64,000 bases of DNA from Blattamonas nauphoetae (lineage: Eukaryota; Preaxostyla; Oxymonadida): contig JARBJD010000015.1 in assembly GCA_033064195.1 (NCBI GenBank), positions 372,001-436,000 on the forward strand, read 5' to 3'. Position 1 is the first letter of the stretch. Each line of letters starts with the position of its first letter. Below the pieces are notes generated by a model. It saw only the letters and a list, made by a program, of their open reading frames with translations, ran no database searches and was not told the origin of the DNA. The translations under genes were made by a program, and so were the position numbers. Shown piece after piece: positions 31,880 through 41,837 of the stretch.

Positions 31880-32195
31880 CACATCGAAGCCGCCTCTCGA
31901 AAGAATCTCCCTCGTTTCTGCGTACTCTCCTCGGATGTTGGGAATGCGATGGTTGCTGGTGCCGATGAACAGATTCTGGGATCGCCTCCAATCGTCCAGA
32001 ACTGGTTTGCTCTTTTTGGTTGGTCGTTCTCAACGCGGCTGTCTTTGACTGTCACATCGTCAACCTTCCTCTCTCCAAACAATTCCTTTTGTCCCTGAAC
32101 GGCACATTGTGACCAGATTATCTTTCCCAATCTCGACTTTTGGGCCATCTTTGAAACACTTCTCCTTTTTCTCGTCGAAATGGGATGCCCCCATC
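31880..32195 (+). repeat. Downstream module of copy I
   Basis: Its first 68 bases are part of the block identical to copy J (up to 31948). The antisense frame (32148–31816) is open and runs on into the end of the gene. Confidence 0.6.
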
Positions 32196-32994
32196 ATTCA
32201 ATCCGTTCCACAGCCACTCACGATTCATTTCATGATCATCCCGCCGGTTGACTATCCTCTCACTCGTAATTCTCGTTCCTGAAACTGATCCCAAACAGGC
32301 ATCCAATATAACAGAATCCGAAGAACTTCAGACGATTCTATTGGTTAACACAAGGTCTTCTCTGCAGGCAACATCGTCAGAGATGGATCAACTTGTTACG
32401 CATCAGGTTTCGACCGTTCTACAGCGAGCTATCGTCCGAAGCGAAAATGAGGCTCAACAGGTCCCTCAAACACCGATCTGATGTCGATTCTGGACAATGT
32501 CCAAGTTGGACAGACAATGAATGGAAAGGAATGATCGGAAGCAACCCACAAGGCGCTGTTCAGATGACACTTTTGGAAGACTCAATGATCACTCGATTTC
32601 TCGCCCTTTGGACTGTGCATGCGTTGAATCGCTTTTCAGACGATGAGGAACTCCATCACGCCAACACTCCTCCAAACGAGCTCTCTTCTCAACACTGTCG
32701 TCACTCTCTTCAGATTGCCGTCCATTCCACTCCAAACGACAGAATGGACTGCACAACTCGGCTGGCACGATCGGAACTGGAATGGCCAGCCATCTCGTTC
32801 CTCTGCTGGAATTGGATCCCGCGCTGGCGTTTTGGTCGTTCATCACTTCCAACACGACCCGACGAGTTCGGAGTTGCACTGTTGTCATTTTCTGATGTTG
32901 AGCCGTTCTTCGATGGAACACGGTTGGATTTGCCTGCCCTTCTTCTGTCCTGCTGACTCCATTTCTTGCATTTCTGAACACGAACTCTTTTTCA
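32196..32994 (+). other. Unique stretch in the array with decayed coding-like frames
   Basis: It matches no other part of the window. Long plus-strand frames overlap: 32248–32481 (TSSEMDQLVTHQVSTVLQRA), 32393–32956 and 32643–33137. Their staggered order would fit one gene broken by frameshifts, but none contains a domain I recognise. The intact downstream spacer (from 32995) resumes family-type sequence, so this looks like an insertion of about 0.75–0.8 kb or the relic of an unrelated gene. Confidence 0.35.
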
Positions 32995-33362
32995 CTGAAC
33001 TGGTCTGTATCGATCTTGAACAAAGCCCACTCGCATCCCAATTGTGTGAACATGCCATTTTCGGAATCAGAATGCTCTTGTCATGTCTTCGCCATGAACG
33101 AGAGTCGTCGCCTCTTCTCTTCGGTCCGTCACACTAGCAACTCTCCACCATCCACAATTTGAAGTTTCTGGCTTCACCCGCGTTTATGGTTGGTTTGAAA
33201 AGTGATTATTGTTCGGATACGAACATTGTGCAAGAACTACTCGATGAAAGAGCAACATGCCAGACAGGAACGAATTCGTTGCCAATATTGATTCATTTCA
33301 TTCTTCTCTTAATCTTCTTTTTCGTTATGTGGAGAATTCGTTTGTTGTTCAAGAGTTTGATG
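32995..33362 (+). repeat. Spacer shared with 7465–7830
   Basis: Aligns with the spacer before copy D. Together with the similar N-termini of copies D and J, this shows the two loci descend from one duplicated unit that included the upstream flank. Confidence 0.6.
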
Positions 33363-33383
33363 ATTGTCTATCAGTGAGGAACG

Positions 33384-33394
33384 ATGGGATGATC
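33384..33394 (+). promoter_or_regulatory. ATGGGATGATC block with two-codon uORF, copy J
   Basis: ATG-GGA-TGA, 14 nt before the ATG at 33409; the base before the block is G instead of A. Confidence 0.4.
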
Positions 33395-33408
33395 CTCCTC
33401 TGAATTCA

Positions 33409-34496
33409 ATGGAAAGGGAATCATGTTCTTTAAAAGCTTGCAACTCTACCTTATCGACTGACTCTAAGAAATCATCTTCGACAATCAGGTTTAACGAAGA
33501 GCCTTTCCTGTATTTCGATGAGCACACTGAATTGTCGTTTGAGGACAAATCAACCATTTACCATTCCCTTGTGACTCTCGTGAAAGCTGAGTATCCTTTT
33601 GACAATGCCCTTCAAGACAGAGCTGCCCGATTTCTGATGGTCCTCGAGCCGCAATGGGGTAGACAAGATCAGGCTAATCAACTGGTCACTGACCTCGTTC
33701 CCTCTTCAGCAGGATCGCATTCTGGCTTTGTTGAAAGCATTTGCACTCTGTTCTCATCTCCCCACTCGACTGTGGTTGAGGCAACGATGTTTTTCGTCAA
33801 CCAACCAAGGAGTCATCCCCAGCAACTCTAACTGATCTGGTGGAGTCTGATCTCGTCAGCAAAGTGTTAGCGACAGTTCAACCTCACACACTGCCAATTT
33901 CTGGAAATGAAAGGATCATCGACACACTGGCTTGGATCATCTTCTTTTACCTCGACATTGCAACCCCACCTTCCGTCAGGCAACTTGGCATCACTGCAGC
34001 TGTCGAAAAATACAACCATCGTGAAATTATCCTTCAAAAGGTCGTTCTTCCATCGTCTCAATTTGTGACATTTCTGATCTCAAATCGATTCATCCTCAAT
34101 GAGGACTTGTTGTATTCTTTCGTGTCTCTATTGAACACACTCCTTTTTATCGGCCCATTTCATCGACCAACATTGGAGTTTGTTCTCATATCTCCGATTG
34201 TGATGGCATTCTCAAATTGCTTCTGGTTCGTTGAAGAGGCTTACACCAAGATGAACATTCTCAACTGCTTCAGCCGTTCGCTGTATGAATGGCCAGATGA
34301 AGGCCCAGAAGTGGCCCAATCAGGAAAACGGATGATTCAAGCTCTGTTTTCGGAAGGCTTCAAAGACACACTCGAACAGATGACGATGAGCGACAAAGGT
34401 GTAAGATATGGTTTCCGTCTTGTGGAAGAGTGTCACTGCACCTCAAAATTGATGGGACCGAATGTGGCAAGGCCACAACGATTGCTTCTCAAGTGA
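33409..34496 (+). pseudogene. LVKAEYPF-family gene broken in the middle (copy J)
   Basis: The N-terminal frame 33409–33831 reads MERESCSLKACNST, FLYFDEHTELSFEDKSTIY, SLVTLVKAEYPFDNALQDRA and VESICTLFSSPHSTVVEAT, then runs into a stop at 33829–33831. The C-terminal frame from about 33840 to 34496 reads VESDLVSKVLATVQPHTLPI, YNHREIILQKVVLPSSQFVT and the block shared exactly with copy I. The break lies in the least conserved part of the family, in a Gln/Pro-rich patch. Bases 34115–34565 are identical to 31498–31948. Confidence 0.75.
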
Positions 34497-34800
34497 CACA
34501 TCGAAGCCGCCTCTCGAAAGAATCTCCCTCGTTTCTGCGTACTCTCCTCGGATGTTGGGAATGCGCTGATTGCTGGTGCTGATGAACAGATTCTGGGATC
34601 GCCTCCAATCGTCCAGAAACGGTCTGCTGTTTTGGGTTGGTCGTTCTCAACGCGACTGTCTTTGACTGTCACATCGTCAACCTTCCTCTCACCAAACAAT
34701 TCATTGCGTCCCTGAACGGCACATTGTGACCAGATTATCTTTCCCAATCTCGACTTTCAGGCTATCTCAGAAACACATCTCGTTTTTTTCGCCGAAATAA
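34497..34800 (+). repeat. Downstream module of copy J
   Basis: The first 69 bases (to 34565) are identical to the copy I module, then the two diverge. The antisense frame is open (34747–34433). Confidence 0.6.
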
Positions 34801-35089
34801 GGTTCGCCCCCACATTTCAACCATTTAACGGTCATCCACGATGTGTTTGAGGTGTATTCTCTTTTTTGGGCTTCTTGTACTTCCGCAATCAGCTGCGATT
34901 CCATTTTTGTTTCTGTTCTCCTCCATTTTCCTGATCACTCATCATCCTCGTTTTCTCTCAACTTACCGCGTTCTGATCCATCCTTTTCCCTCGTTGCAGT
35001 GTTTCCCCAAACTTGAAGTCGATAGGGCTCACTTTGCAGCCACACTTTGTCACGTGTCAGTTCCCTGCGAGTCCCTCGAAATCTCGTTG

Positions 35090-35225
35090 TCTGTCAGCCC
35101 TCCTCGAACCGAAGGACGCCTCGAAAGAGCCAAAATGTGACCAGCCAAGCCGTCCCTTTGCCTTCGCACGAGCACGCGGCATGGATCGAACCTAACGTGT
35201 CCAACACTCTGGCGATCGGTCCATC
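35090..35225 (+). repeat. Spacer repeat X, second copy
   Basis: Partner of 30455–30590. After it, 35260–35480 aligns closely with 37470–37690, the upstream flanks of copies K and L. Confidence 0.65.
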
Positions 35226-35479
35226 GCACCCTTAACTATCTACCATCCACATTTTCAAATGGGTGGCTGCGTCTTCTTTGTTCCTTGCTGTTGGAAAGTG
35301 AAGATTGTGGACACGCTGACATCGACTGAGATATTCTCGACGAAAGTGCAACATGCCAGACAGGCTTATTATCTTTGTCAATATTGATTCATCTCATTCT
35401 TCCCTTCATTGTGATTGAACTGCTTCGAACAATTCGTTGTTTGTGCAAATGGTTGGTTGAGAGTCTGAAAGAAGCGCAC

Positions 35480-35491
35480 AATGGGCTGATC
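35480..35491 (+). promoter_or_regulatory. AATGGGCTGATC block with two-codon uORF, copy K
   Basis: One base differs from the consensus, but the change is silent for the two-codon frame: ATG-GGC-TGA still reads Met-Gly-stop. It ends 14 nt before the start at 35506. Confidence 0.45.
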
Positions 35492-35505
35492 TTCACTACA
35501 ATTCT

Positions 35506-36627
35506 ATGAACAACACAATTCTTGCTTCAAACCCTCCCAATGATGTTGGTTTGCATTTTTCACAGGAATCCCATTCATATGTGAACACCTTGTCCAATCC
35601 TTTCCTGACTTTCAATCGATTCACAAAATTATCGTTTCGGGAGAAATCAGCCATTTTCTGTTCGCTTGTTGCCTTGGTGAAAGCTGAATATCCATTTGAC
35701 AAAACTCTTCAAGACAGAGCTGCCCGGTTTTTGAAGAGTCTCGAGCCAACGTGGAACGCCCACGATCTTGCAGCGATGCTTGTAAGAGACCTCGTTCACT
35801 CTTCGGCCAGATCATCAGCTGGCTTTGTTGAGAGCATTTTGACACTGCTCTCATCTCCCCACTCGAGAATAGTCGTAGCAGCGTTGTCGTTCTTGAAGAA
35901 AACAACAATAGAATCGTCACCAACAATTCGATGTCGTCTCGTGGAATCTGATCTCGTCAGCAAAGTGTTAGCAATTGTTCAACCTCACACGCTGCCAATT
36001 TCAGGAACTGAAGCAATTCTCAACAATCTCATCGGAATCATCGCCAGTTTTGCCAAACTCGCCTTTCCATCGTCTCTCAGGCAACGCGGTATCAATTCAG
36101 CTGTCGACCAATCCAGCCATCGTGAAATGATCTTTCAGAATGTCGTGCTCCCATCGTCTGAATTTGTGTCATTTCTGATCTCAAATCGGAACATGCTCAA
36201 TGAAAAGTTATTACTCTCTTTCTTGTGGACGTTGACCACACTCCTTCTAATATGCCCATTTCATCGTCCAACATTGCAATTTGTTGTCGCATCTCCGATT
36301 GTGATGGCATTGTCAAGTTGTCTCTCCTTCATCGAAGATGATATGTTTCTCTGGAACATTCTCAGCAACATCAACCGTTTGCTGTATGAATGGAAGGAAG
36401 AAGGCCCAGAAGTGGTCCAATCTGCGAAACGGATGATGCAAGCTCTGTTTTCGGAAGGCTTCGAAGACACACTCGAACAGACGCTGAAATACGACAAAGA
36501 CGGAGATTATGGTCGCAGTGTTTATTTTTCTTGTCGCTTCATCTCGAAATTGCTGGGATCGAATGTGGAATTGACTGAAGACGATGACGAAGAAGAAAGT
36601 GAAGGCGAAGTCGCCTCTATCGAATGA
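35506..36627 (+). CDS. LVKAEYPF-family protein (copy K), intact, 373 residues, acidic tail
   Basis: Starts MNNTILASNPPND, unlike the MEEES start of its neighbours. Core: FLTFNRFTKLSFREKSAIF, SLVALVKAEYPFDKTLQDRA, DLVHSSARSSAGFVESIL, SSHREMIFQNVVLPSSEFVS, PFHRPTLQFVVASPIVMALS, SAKRMMQALFSEGFEDTLEQ and KLLGSNVELT. It then has an acidic extension EDDDEEESEGEVASIE that other copies lack, created where the usual stop is replaced and the frame reads to the start of the downstream module. Confidence 0.8.
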   Translation: MNNTILASNPPNDVGLHFSQESHSYVNTLSNPFLTFNRFTKLSFREKSAIFCSLVALVKAEYPFDKTLQDRAARFLKSLEPTWNAHDLAAMLVRDLVHSSARSSAGFVESILTLLSSPHSRIVVAALSFLKKTTIESSPTIRCRLVESDLVSKVLAIVQPHTLPISGTEAILNNLIGIIASFAKLAFPSSLRQRGINSAVDQSSHREMIFQNVVLPSSEFVSFLISNRNMLNEKLLLSFLWTLTTLLLICPFHRPTLQFVVASPIVMALSSCLSFIEDDMFLWNILSNINRLLYEWKEEGPEVVQSAKRMMQALFSEGFEDTLEQTLKYDKDGDYGRSVYFSCRFISKLLGSNVELTEDDDEEESEGEVASIE

Positions 36628-36905
36628 CTCCAACTCATTTCTGCGGACTCTCCTCGGATGTTGGGAATGCTCTGTTTGCAGGTGCGGATGAACAGATTCT
36701 GGGATCGCCTCCAATCGTCCATAAATGGTTTGCTCTTTTGGGTTGGTCGTTCTCAACGCGGCTGTCTTTGCCTGTCACATTGTCAACCGTCCTCTCTCCA
36801 AACACTTCCTTGCGTCCCTGAACGATGCATTGTGACCAGATTATCTTTCCCAATCTCGACTTTCGAACATCACAGATCCACTTCTCGTTTTTCTCGTCCA
36901 AATGG
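36618..36905 (+). repeat. Downstream module of copy K
   Basis: Begins while the gene is still open, overlapping its last codons. Sense frame MTPTHFCGLSSDVGNA to NTSLRP is open; the antisense frame (36943–36635) is also open. Confidence 0.6.
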
Positions 36906-37688
36906 GATGAGCCCCACATTCCCGTCCTTACCCGGCCATCCACGATCTGTTTGTGGCGTCTTCTGCTCTTTTGCCTTTTTCCTTTGATTCAATCAGTACT
37001 TTTTGTGTTTTTCTTCTTTCTCCATCTTCCTCTCCTTTTATCTCATCTCTCCGTCATCACTTTCACTCATTCTCTCCACAACCGCTCTAAACAAGATTTG
37101 GGTCCTTGTTTCGCGAACTAGGTGACTCCTGACAAAGAACCATCGTTCATCTCCAACTCACCAAACCACGAGTTTTCCGTTTCCATCCAGTCATTTGTTG
37201 GTACTTACCTTCCAATAGTGGATCAATGTTGATTTGTTGTACCCGTCCCATGTTCTGGTGACGAGTTTTCTGGCATCTCACATCTCGCATTCTCATCAAC
37301 TGAACTGAAAGATATCGACGTTGAATGCGACATCCACGCCCTCTCATTGTTTCAGCATGCCATTTTCGAACACACGTGCGACGATCATGTCTTCGAAATG
37401 GGTGCGAATCATCGCATGTCTTATTCTGTCATTCAGACTCAGAAGTATCTCCAGTCAACATTTTGAAGGATCTGGCTTCGTCTTCTTTGTTGCTTGCTGT
37501 TGGAAAGTGAAGATTATGGATGTGCGGACATCGACTCAGAAACATTCGACGAAAGTGCAACAAGCCAGACAGGCTCATTATCTTTGTCAATATTGATTCA
37601 TCTCATTCTTCTCTTCATTATGATTGAATTACTTCGAACAATTCGTGCCTTGTGCAAATGGTTGGTTGAGAGTCTGAATGAAGCGCTC

Positions 37689-37700
37689 AATGGGATGATC
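37689..37700 (+). promoter_or_regulatory. AATGGGATGATC block with two-codon uORF, copy L
   Basis: Perfect consensus with ATG-GGA-TGA, 14 nt before the start at 37715. Confidence 0.45.
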
Positions 37701-37714
37701 ATCCTTCGTTTTGA

Positions 37715-38785
37715 ATGGAAGAAGAATCTGCTGCTTTGAACAAAACCAATGATTTCTGTCTGAATCACTTCCCCGAACCACGTTGGAGTATCGACACATT
37801 CCAAGAACCATTCCTGTATTCCAATACCAATTCTGAATTGTCATTTGATGACAAATCATCAATTTACAATTCCCTTGTTGCTCTGGTGAAAACGAAATAT
37901 CCTTTTGGCGATCCCCTTCAGGACAAAGTTATCCGATTCTTGAAGAGCCTCGGACCGCAATGGGGTCGACAAGATCAGGCTAATCAAATGGTCACTGACC
38001 TCGTTCCCTCTTCAGGTGGATCGACTTCTGGCTTTATCGACAGCATCGTCGTTTTGTTGTCATCTCCCCACTCGACTGTGGTTGACGCAGCGTTGTCATT
38101 CCTCTTCAAAACACTGTACCATTCGTCGCCTGCAATTCAAGATTGTCTCGTGGAGTCTGATCTCATCAGCAACGTCTTGGCGACTGTTCAACCTCACACA
38201 CTGCCAATTTCCGGAAATGAAGAGATATTCGACAAACTCGTCAATATCATCCAGAATTCCGCAATCCTCGCATCTCCATTGTCTCTCTTCGGGCTTGGCG
38301 TCACTGCTGCCGTTGAGAAATCCAACCATCGTGAAATGATCCTTCAAAAGGTCGTAATCCCATCGTCTCAATTTGTGACATTTCTGATCTCCAATCGATA
38401 CATCCTCAATGAACTCTTATTGAACTCATTCATGGCTCTGTTGTGCGCATTCCTTGAAATGGGCCCATTTCATCGTCCAACATTGGAGTTTGTTCTCGCA
38501 TCTCCGGTTGCGATGGGATTCTCAGATTGTCTCTCGTTCATCGAATACGGGAATTGTCTCCGGAACATTCTCATCAACATAACACTATCGCTCGAAAAAT
38601 GGAAGAGAGAAGGTCCAGAAGTATCTCAATCTGGGAAACGGATGCTACAAGCTCTGTTTTCGGAAGGCTTCGAAGACACACTCGAACAGATGATCAGAAA
38701 GAAGAACAAAGGTTATGGGAGCAGTATTGACGAATTTTGTCACTCCATCACACAATTGCTGGGATTGAATGTGAAAAGGCAGTGA
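37715..38785 (+). CDS. LVKAEYPF-family protein (copy L), intact, 356 residues
   Basis: Starts MEEESAALNKTNDFC. Core: FLYSNTNSELSFDDKSSIY, SLVALVKTKYPFGDPLQDKV, DLVPSSGGSTSGFIDSIVVL, SNHREMILQKVVIPSSQFVT, PFHRPTLEFVLASPVAMGFS, SGKRMLQALFSEGFEDTLEQ and a final LLGLNVKRQ. The region RQDQANQMVTDLVPSS is also found in copy J (RQDQANQLVTDLVPSS), so segments are shared between non-adjacent array members. It is the plus-strand counterpart of copy B in the inverted duplication. Confidence 0.8.
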   Translation: MEEESAALNKTNDFCLNHFPEPRWSIDTFQEPFLYSNTNSELSFDDKSSIYNSLVALVKTKYPFGDPLQDKVIRFLKSLGPQWGRQDQANQMVTDLVPSSGGSTSGFIDSIVVLLSSPHSTVVDAALSFLFKTLYHSSPAIQDCLVESDLISNVLATVQPHTLPISGNEEIFDKLVNIIQNSAILASPLSLFGLGVTAAVEKSNHREMILQKVVIPSSQFVTFLISNRYILNELLLNSFMALLCAFLEMGPFHRPTLEFVLASPVAMGFSDCLSFIEYGNCLRNILINITLSLEKWKREGPEVSQSGKRMLQALFSEGFEDTLEQMIRKKNKGYGSSIDEFCHSITQLLGLNVKRQ

Positions 38786-38804
38786 CCAGTTGAAATCTCA
38801 AATG

Positions 38805-39115
38805 ACGCGTCAAAATCGCCTCTCTCGAATGATCCCAACTCATTTCTGCGAACTCTCCTCGGATGTTGGAAATGCGCTGATTGCTGGTGCCGACGAACAG
38901 ATTCTGAAATGGTCTCCAATCGTCCAGAAATGGTCTGCTCTCTTGAGTTCGTCGTTTTCAACGCAGCTGTCTTTGACTGCCACATCGTCATCCGTCCTCT
39001 CTCCAAACAATTCCTTGCGTCCCTTAACGATGCATTGTGACCAGATTATCTTTCCCAATCTCGACTTTTGAGCACTCGCCAACAAACATCTCGTTTCTCT
39101 CGTCGAAATGGGATG
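38805..39115 (+). repeat. Downstream module of copy L
   Basis: The sense frame runs from 38790 to 39071 because the stop after NNSLRP is altered (TTA for TGA); the antisense frame is open from 39145 to 38840. Confidence 0.6.
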
Positions 39116-39894
39116 TGCCCCTCCTTTCAGCCATTCCACAGCCATCTCCGATTACTTTGAGGTGTGTTCTGCTCATTTGCCTTTTTCATTTGGTTCAATC
39201 ACCAATTTCTGTTCTTTGGTCATTCTTCGTCTTCCTCTGGATTTGTAACGTCTCATCGTCATCATTTTCTCCCATTCTCTCCCCAACAGCCAACAAGTAG
39301 AATTTGGTCCTTGTTGTGCAAACTGGTTCATTCATTTCGAAGAATCGTCGTACCACTCCCCCTCACGAAACCGCAAGTTTGTCCTCCCCATTCAATCATT
39401 CGTTGGTGTTCAGTCAATGTCTGGAGGACAATTCTTGCTTTATTTTGTCCGTCCCCTGGTTTGGTGACGAGTTAACTGGCATCTCACATCTCGCATTCTC
39501 ATCCACTGAACTGAACGATATCGATATCAAATGAATCACAACTCCCATCGCATTGTTTCAGCATGCCATTTCCGAATATACGTGCTGTTCTGATGTCGTC
39601 GAAACGAACGCGAATCATCGCCTCTCTTCTTCAGTCATTCAGACTCCGAAGTATCTCTCGTCCACATTTTGAAGGATCTGGCTTCGCCTGCTTTGTTATT
39701 TGCTGTCGGAAAGTGAACATTATGGATGTGTGGACGTCGACTCAGAAACAATCGACAAATGTCCAACATGTCACATCGGCATTTATTGGTTGTCATTGAT
39801 GTTTGGATCGTTTAGTCTCTTCGTATTGATAACATTTCGTGGAATGGTTCGCGTCTTATGCAACTAGTTTCTTTTTCATTGAAAAGTGATGAAC
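39116..39894 (+). repeat. Spacer between copies L and M
   Basis: Plus-strand counterpart of 442–1224 in the inverted duplication. No gene or known element is visible. Confidence 0.55.
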
Positions 39895-39906
39895 AATGGG
39901 ATGATC
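39895..39906 (+). promoter_or_regulatory. AATGGGATGATC block with two-codon uORF, copy M
   Basis: ATG-GGA-TGA, but 58 nt before the start at 39965, as in copy A. The extra length fits the longer N-terminus of these two copies. Confidence 0.4.
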
Positions 39907-39964
39907 CAAGTCATCTCCACATCGCCAGCATTGTCAATTCAGTAATCTATTCATCACCTTCAGC

Positions 39965-41092
39965 ATGCTTAGCGGAATCTTTGACGACATAGACGGAGGA
40001 TTTGACGACACTGACGAAGAATTTGAGCAACTCATTGGGAGAACAGTTTCCTTTGTAATTCCAAAAGGGGCATTTGTAAATTCTGTATTCGGACAATCTC
40101 TTTCAAGAGCATCTTTCCTCACCATGGAAACAAGCAAAGAATTGCCCTTTTCGGACGGATCGATCCTTTACTCGTCTCTTGTGGCTCGTGTGAAACAGGA
40201 CTCTCCTTTTGACGAAGCCGTTCAGAACCAAGCTGTCGAATTGTTGAAGATGCTCGAGCCGAAACCGAACGAAATCAAACTTGCTGATTCAATTATCAAA
40301 GACCTCGTTCCCTCTTCAGCCGGATCGACATCCGGGTTTGTTGATAGCATTGTCACTCTGCTGTCATCTCCCCACTCGAGAGTGGTTGCAGCAGCGATAT
40401 CATTCCTGTACGAATCAATGCGCCATTCATCGTTGGCTGTTCGACATCTACTCGTGGAGTCCGATCTCATCAGCAAACTGTTCACGACTGCTCAAACTCA
40501 CATCCTGCCAACATCAATAAATGGACCGATATTCAGCAAGCTCGTCGATGTCATCGACAATTGCCTCAACCTCGCTGCTCCGTTCAATCTCTGGAAACAT
40601 CACATATCGACTACAGTCGACCAATTCAACCATCGTGGAATTATCTTTCAAAAGGTCGTGATCCCATTGTCTCAATTTGTGACATCTCTGTTCACAAATC
40701 GACCAAGCTTCAATGGAGACGTTTTCCGCTCTTTCATGTATTTATTAGACGTGCTCCTTCGAATGTGCCCATTTCATCGTCCCACATTGGAATATGTTCT
40801 CGCATCTCCGATTGTGATGGCTTTCTCAAGTTGTCTCTCGTTCGTCGAAGATGATATGTGTCTCTCGGTGGCACTTCGCAACATTTCGGATTCGCTGTAT
40901 AAATGGAAAAAAGAAAGCCCACAAGTGGCCCAATCTGGGAAACGGATGCTACAATCTCTGTTTTCGGAAAGCTTCGAAGACACACTCGAACAGATGATGA
41001 TGTTCGAAAAGAGCAAACATTATGGTTTCAGTATTGTTAACGAGTGTCACGCAATCTCGAAATCTCTGGGATTGAATGTGGGAAGGCTGTGA
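39965..41092 (+). CDS. LVKAEYPF-family protein (copy M), intact, 375 residues, Asp-rich N-terminus
   Basis: N-terminus MLSGIFDDIDGGFDDTDEEF is Asp/Gly-rich and unlike the MEEES type; copy A has the same type with an additional repeat unit. The core diverges more than in its neighbours: ELPFSDGSILYSSLVARVKQ, PFDEAVQNQAVELLKMLEP, DLVPSSAGSTSGFVDSIVTL, FNHRGIIFQKVVIPLSQFVT, PFHRPTLEYVLASPIVMAFS, SGKRMLQSLFSESFEDTLEQ and SLGLNVGRL. The Asp pattern is reminiscent of calcium-binding loops but lacks the hydrophobic position of an EF-hand, so I make no such call. Confidence 0.8.
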   Translation: MLSGIFDDIDGGFDDTDEEFEQLIGRTVSFVIPKGAFVNSVFGQSLSRASFLTMETSKELPFSDGSILYSSLVARVKQDSPFDEAVQNQAVELLKMLEPKPNEIKLADSIIKDLVPSSAGSTSGFVDSIVTLLSSPHSRVVAAAISFLYESMRHSSLAVRHLLVESDLISKLFTTAQTHILPTSINGPIFSKLVDVIDNCLNLAAPFNLWKHHISTTVDQFNHRGIIFQKVVIPLSQFVTSLFTNRPSFNGDVFRSFMYLLDVLLRMCPFHRPTLEYVLASPIVMAFSSCLSFVEDDMCLSVALRNISDSLYKWKKESPQVAQSGKRMLQSLFSESFEDTLEQMMMFEKSKHYGFSIVNECHAISKSLGLNVGRL

Positions 41093-41109
41093 CCACTTGC
41101 ATCTCAAAT

Positions 41110-41425
41110 AACGCGTCGAAACTACCCCTCTCTCGAAAGACTCCAAACTCTTTTCTGCGGACTCTCCTCGGATGTTGGGAATAATGTGATTGTTGGTGCC
41201 GACGAACAGATTCTGGGATGGCCTCCAATCGTCCAGAAATGGTCTGCTCTTTTGGGTTCGTCGTTCTCAACGCGGCTATCTTTGACTGTCACATCGTCAA
41301 CCGTCCTCTCTCCACACAATTCCTTGCGTCCCTGAACGATGCATTGTGACCAGATTATCTTTCCCAATCTCGACTTTTGGACATCACCAAAACAAATCTC
41401 GTTTCTCTCGTCGAAATGAGATGCA
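41110..41425 (+). repeat. Downstream module of copy M
   Basis: Antisense frame open from 41460 to 41122. The sense frame starts with RLQTLFCGLSSDVGNN and closes after HNSLRP. Confidence 0.6.
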
Positions 41426-41811
41426 CTCCTCATTCCCGACATTCCACAGCCATCCACCATTTGTTTTCTTCCCGCTTCGCTATTTTTGGGCTGTTTGCGT
41501 TCGCACCATCAGCGGTTGCCTTGAGTCGAACATCAATCGACCATCCTCCGTTCTTGCTTCGTCCCACTGCCACCATTGTCTCTATTTGGCCAGGAGCGAT
41601 TCAGCCGAGATTGGTTGAACGCTGCTCCGCTGCTCCTCTCTGATTCCTGCATTCCTCTCTGCAATCCAAATCATCACAATCGACCTCTTTCTCGACACAG
41701 ATCATGTGTTATGGAAACTCTTCTTGTTTCAATCCACTTGTTGGTGTCGTTTTTGTATTTTCCCATTTCGTACTGTTGTGATTTCTCATCTTTGCATCGA
41801 GATCCGTAAGA

Positions 41812-41823
41812 AATGGGATGATC
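41812..41823 (+). promoter_or_regulatory. AATGGGATGATC block with two-codon uORF, copy N
   Basis: Perfect consensus with ATG-GGA-TGA, 14 nt before the ATG at 41838. Confidence 0.45.
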
Positions 41824-41837
41824 TGTCTGATTTTTCA

